Shown here piece by piece: positions 11,742 through 12,475 of a stretch of DNA of 12,475 nucleotides. The stretch's first letter is position 1. Every line of letters starts with the position of its first letter. Below the pieces are notes generated by a model. It saw only the letters and a list, made by a program, of their open reading frames with translations, was not told the DNA's origin and did no database searches. The translations under genes were made by a program, and so were the position numbers. Source of the DNA: Methanobacteriota archaeon (GTDB lineage: Archaea > Halobacteriota > Methanosarcinia > Methanosarcinales > Methanoperedenaceae); the NCBI GenBank assembly GCA_018900975.1, contig JAHIFK010000203.1, forward strand, positions 1 through 12,475. Reading direction: 5' to 3'.

Positions 11742-12311
11742 TCACTGTTGATGCTCTCGTATCATATCGTCTTCGGATTTCTCTTTGTCTTCATCTTTAC
11801 CAGGTGCTTTTTTTCTTTTTCGCTCTGTCTTCATTCCAAATAAATAAGAGCTATATGCGACTATTATTCCGACTATTATTTGTATTCCTAAAGAACCTAA
11901 ATATGATTCTGATTTTACTAATGGCGACCTTTTATCAATGGTTTTGGTATATATTACTTCATCATATTCTCCAACTATGTCAAAATATTCGTCATATCCA
12001 TGCGGAATTTGTAATATTGCATAGCCTGATTCATTTGTTTTTCTTGGACCTGTAAGCAATCTCCCTTCACCATGTTCCATAACTTTTAAACTTACATTAG
12101 CCAATGGTGAATTATTATAACTTATAATCTTGACTAACAAAAAATCTTCATTTGAATCTTCGGGTATGATTTTATAGTATTGATTTTGTTCTCCTAATCC
12201 AAAAACAAAACCTGTTATAACTGCTGCTAATATGAGTGTAATTAAAGTCATAAAAATGACACCGATTACAGGCGAGACTTTTAGCTCATCAATCTTTGTT
12301 TTCAGTTTCAT
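11742..12311 (-). CDS. Archaeal pilin-signal membrane protein with C-terminal anchor
   Basis: The protein is 189 residues from ATG 12311. The N-terminus has the archaeal type IV pilin signature (PF07790 type): charged MKLKTKIDELK, then VSPVIGVIFMTLITLILAAV (12-31), the segment normally cut by a prepilin peptidase and used for assembly. Residues about 55-123 look like an extracellular carboxypeptidase-regulatory/Ig-like beta domain (LLVKIISYNNSPLANVSLKV, then NESGYAILQIPHGYDEYFDI). Unlike a pilin, it has a second helix at about 138-159 (LGSLGIQIIVGIIVAYSSYL), followed by a 30-residue highly charged tail (KTERKRKKAPGKDEDKEKSE). Two helices would place both ends in the cytoplasm, so filament assembly looks unlikely and a membrane-anchored accessory role is possible. 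Function is unknown. Confidence 0.75.
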   Translation of the reverse strand: MKLKTKIDELKVSPVIGVIFMTLITLILAAVITGFVFGLGEQNQYYKIIPEDSNEDFLLVKIISYNNSPLANVSLKVMEHGEGRLLTGPRKTNESGYAILQIPHGYDEYFDIVGEYDEVIYTKTIDKRSPLVKSESYLGSLGIQIIVGIIVAYSSYLFGMKTERKRKKAPGKDEDKEKSEDDMIREHQQ

Positions 12312-12365
12312 TTTATACCTATATTATTATTTTCAACCCGCCTTTCCCACCTTAAATCCTGATTA

Positions 12366-12387
12366 ATTCAGAATGTTAGTTCTGAAT
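12366..12387. promoter_or_regulatory. Perfect 8-bp inverted repeat upstream of the pilin-signal gene
   Basis: ATTCAGAA (12366-12373) and TTCTGAAT (12380-12387) are exact reverse complements with a 6-bp spacer. The repeat lies 55-76 bp upstream of ATG 12311. It could be an operator for that gene or a hairpin at the end of a gene beyond the right edge. Confidence 0.4.
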
Positions 12388-12475
12388 AGTACTACACGAT
12401 GCTGTTTTTCCTCATTTTCCCCTGATTATTCTATAGATTTCTTATAGCTATTACGGTCAATTTTGAATTTTTGAA

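Noticed and set aside
1..12475. CRISPR array, tRNA or rRNA genes
   Set aside because: No regularly spaced repeats, no tRNA TPsiC/anticodon arrangement and no rRNA-like conserved stretches were seen on either strand.

Overview
The window looks like a chromosomal segment of a methanogen-lineage euryarchaeon (class Methanosarcinia or a relative such as an ANME-2 archaeon; this placement is inferred from gene content). The evidence is a group of archaeal markers: geranylgeranylglyceryl phosphate synthase, ribosomal protein L40e, an archaeal dihydropteroate synthase-like protein, a DUF2111-type protein, a prototype gamma carbonic anhydrase of the Methanosarcina Cam type, a PGF-CTERM surface protein and an archaeal pilin-type N-terminus. 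TATA boxes about 25 bp ahead of predicted transcription starts and several probably leaderless genes agree with this.

Layout. Positions 1-1550 (minus) hold a marC-family membrane protein gene followed by a tightly coupled dihydropteroate synthase-like gene that runs off the left edge. A divergent XRE-HTH/CBS regulator (1733-2290, plus) has a TATA box and a perfect dyad over its predicted transcription start, which suggests autoregulation. Between 2291 and 2592 there is no convincing protein gene. Instead there is a promoter, a GC-rich and highly self-complementary stretch of about 195 nt, and a T7 run, which I read as a free-standing structured RNA of unknown class. On the minus strand 2582-3798 is a two-gene operon: a PGF-CTERM surface protein and a small two-helix membrane protein. 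A Re-citrate-synthase-like enzyme (3871-5148, minus) is divergent from a lipoprotein gamma carbonic anhydrase (5306-6055, plus). An atypical SDR/NAD(P)-binding protein (6186-7079, plus) converges on a minus-strand operon running AMMECR1, DUF2111, L40e, GGGP synthase (9073 down to 7087).

Right of about 9.1 kb the sequence changes character. It has a decayed IS200-type transposase (9189-9564), a 490-bp AT-rich gap with a possible small RNA, a PAS-PAS-winged-helix one-component regulator, a short Lys/Ala-tailed basic protein, and a pilin-signal membrane protein with an unusual second membrane helix and charged tail. This part looks accessory and more AT-rich.

The left part is mostly housekeeping: C1/pterin cofactor chemistry, the CO2/bicarbonate interface, acetyl-CoA-condensing carbon metabolism, archaeal lipid synthesis and the ribosome. 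I see no CRISPR array, tRNA or rRNA. The strongest candidate for something undescribed is the structured RNA at 2396-2591. The most specific protein observation is replacement of the active-site Tyr200 of Cam by His in an otherwise canonical enzyme.
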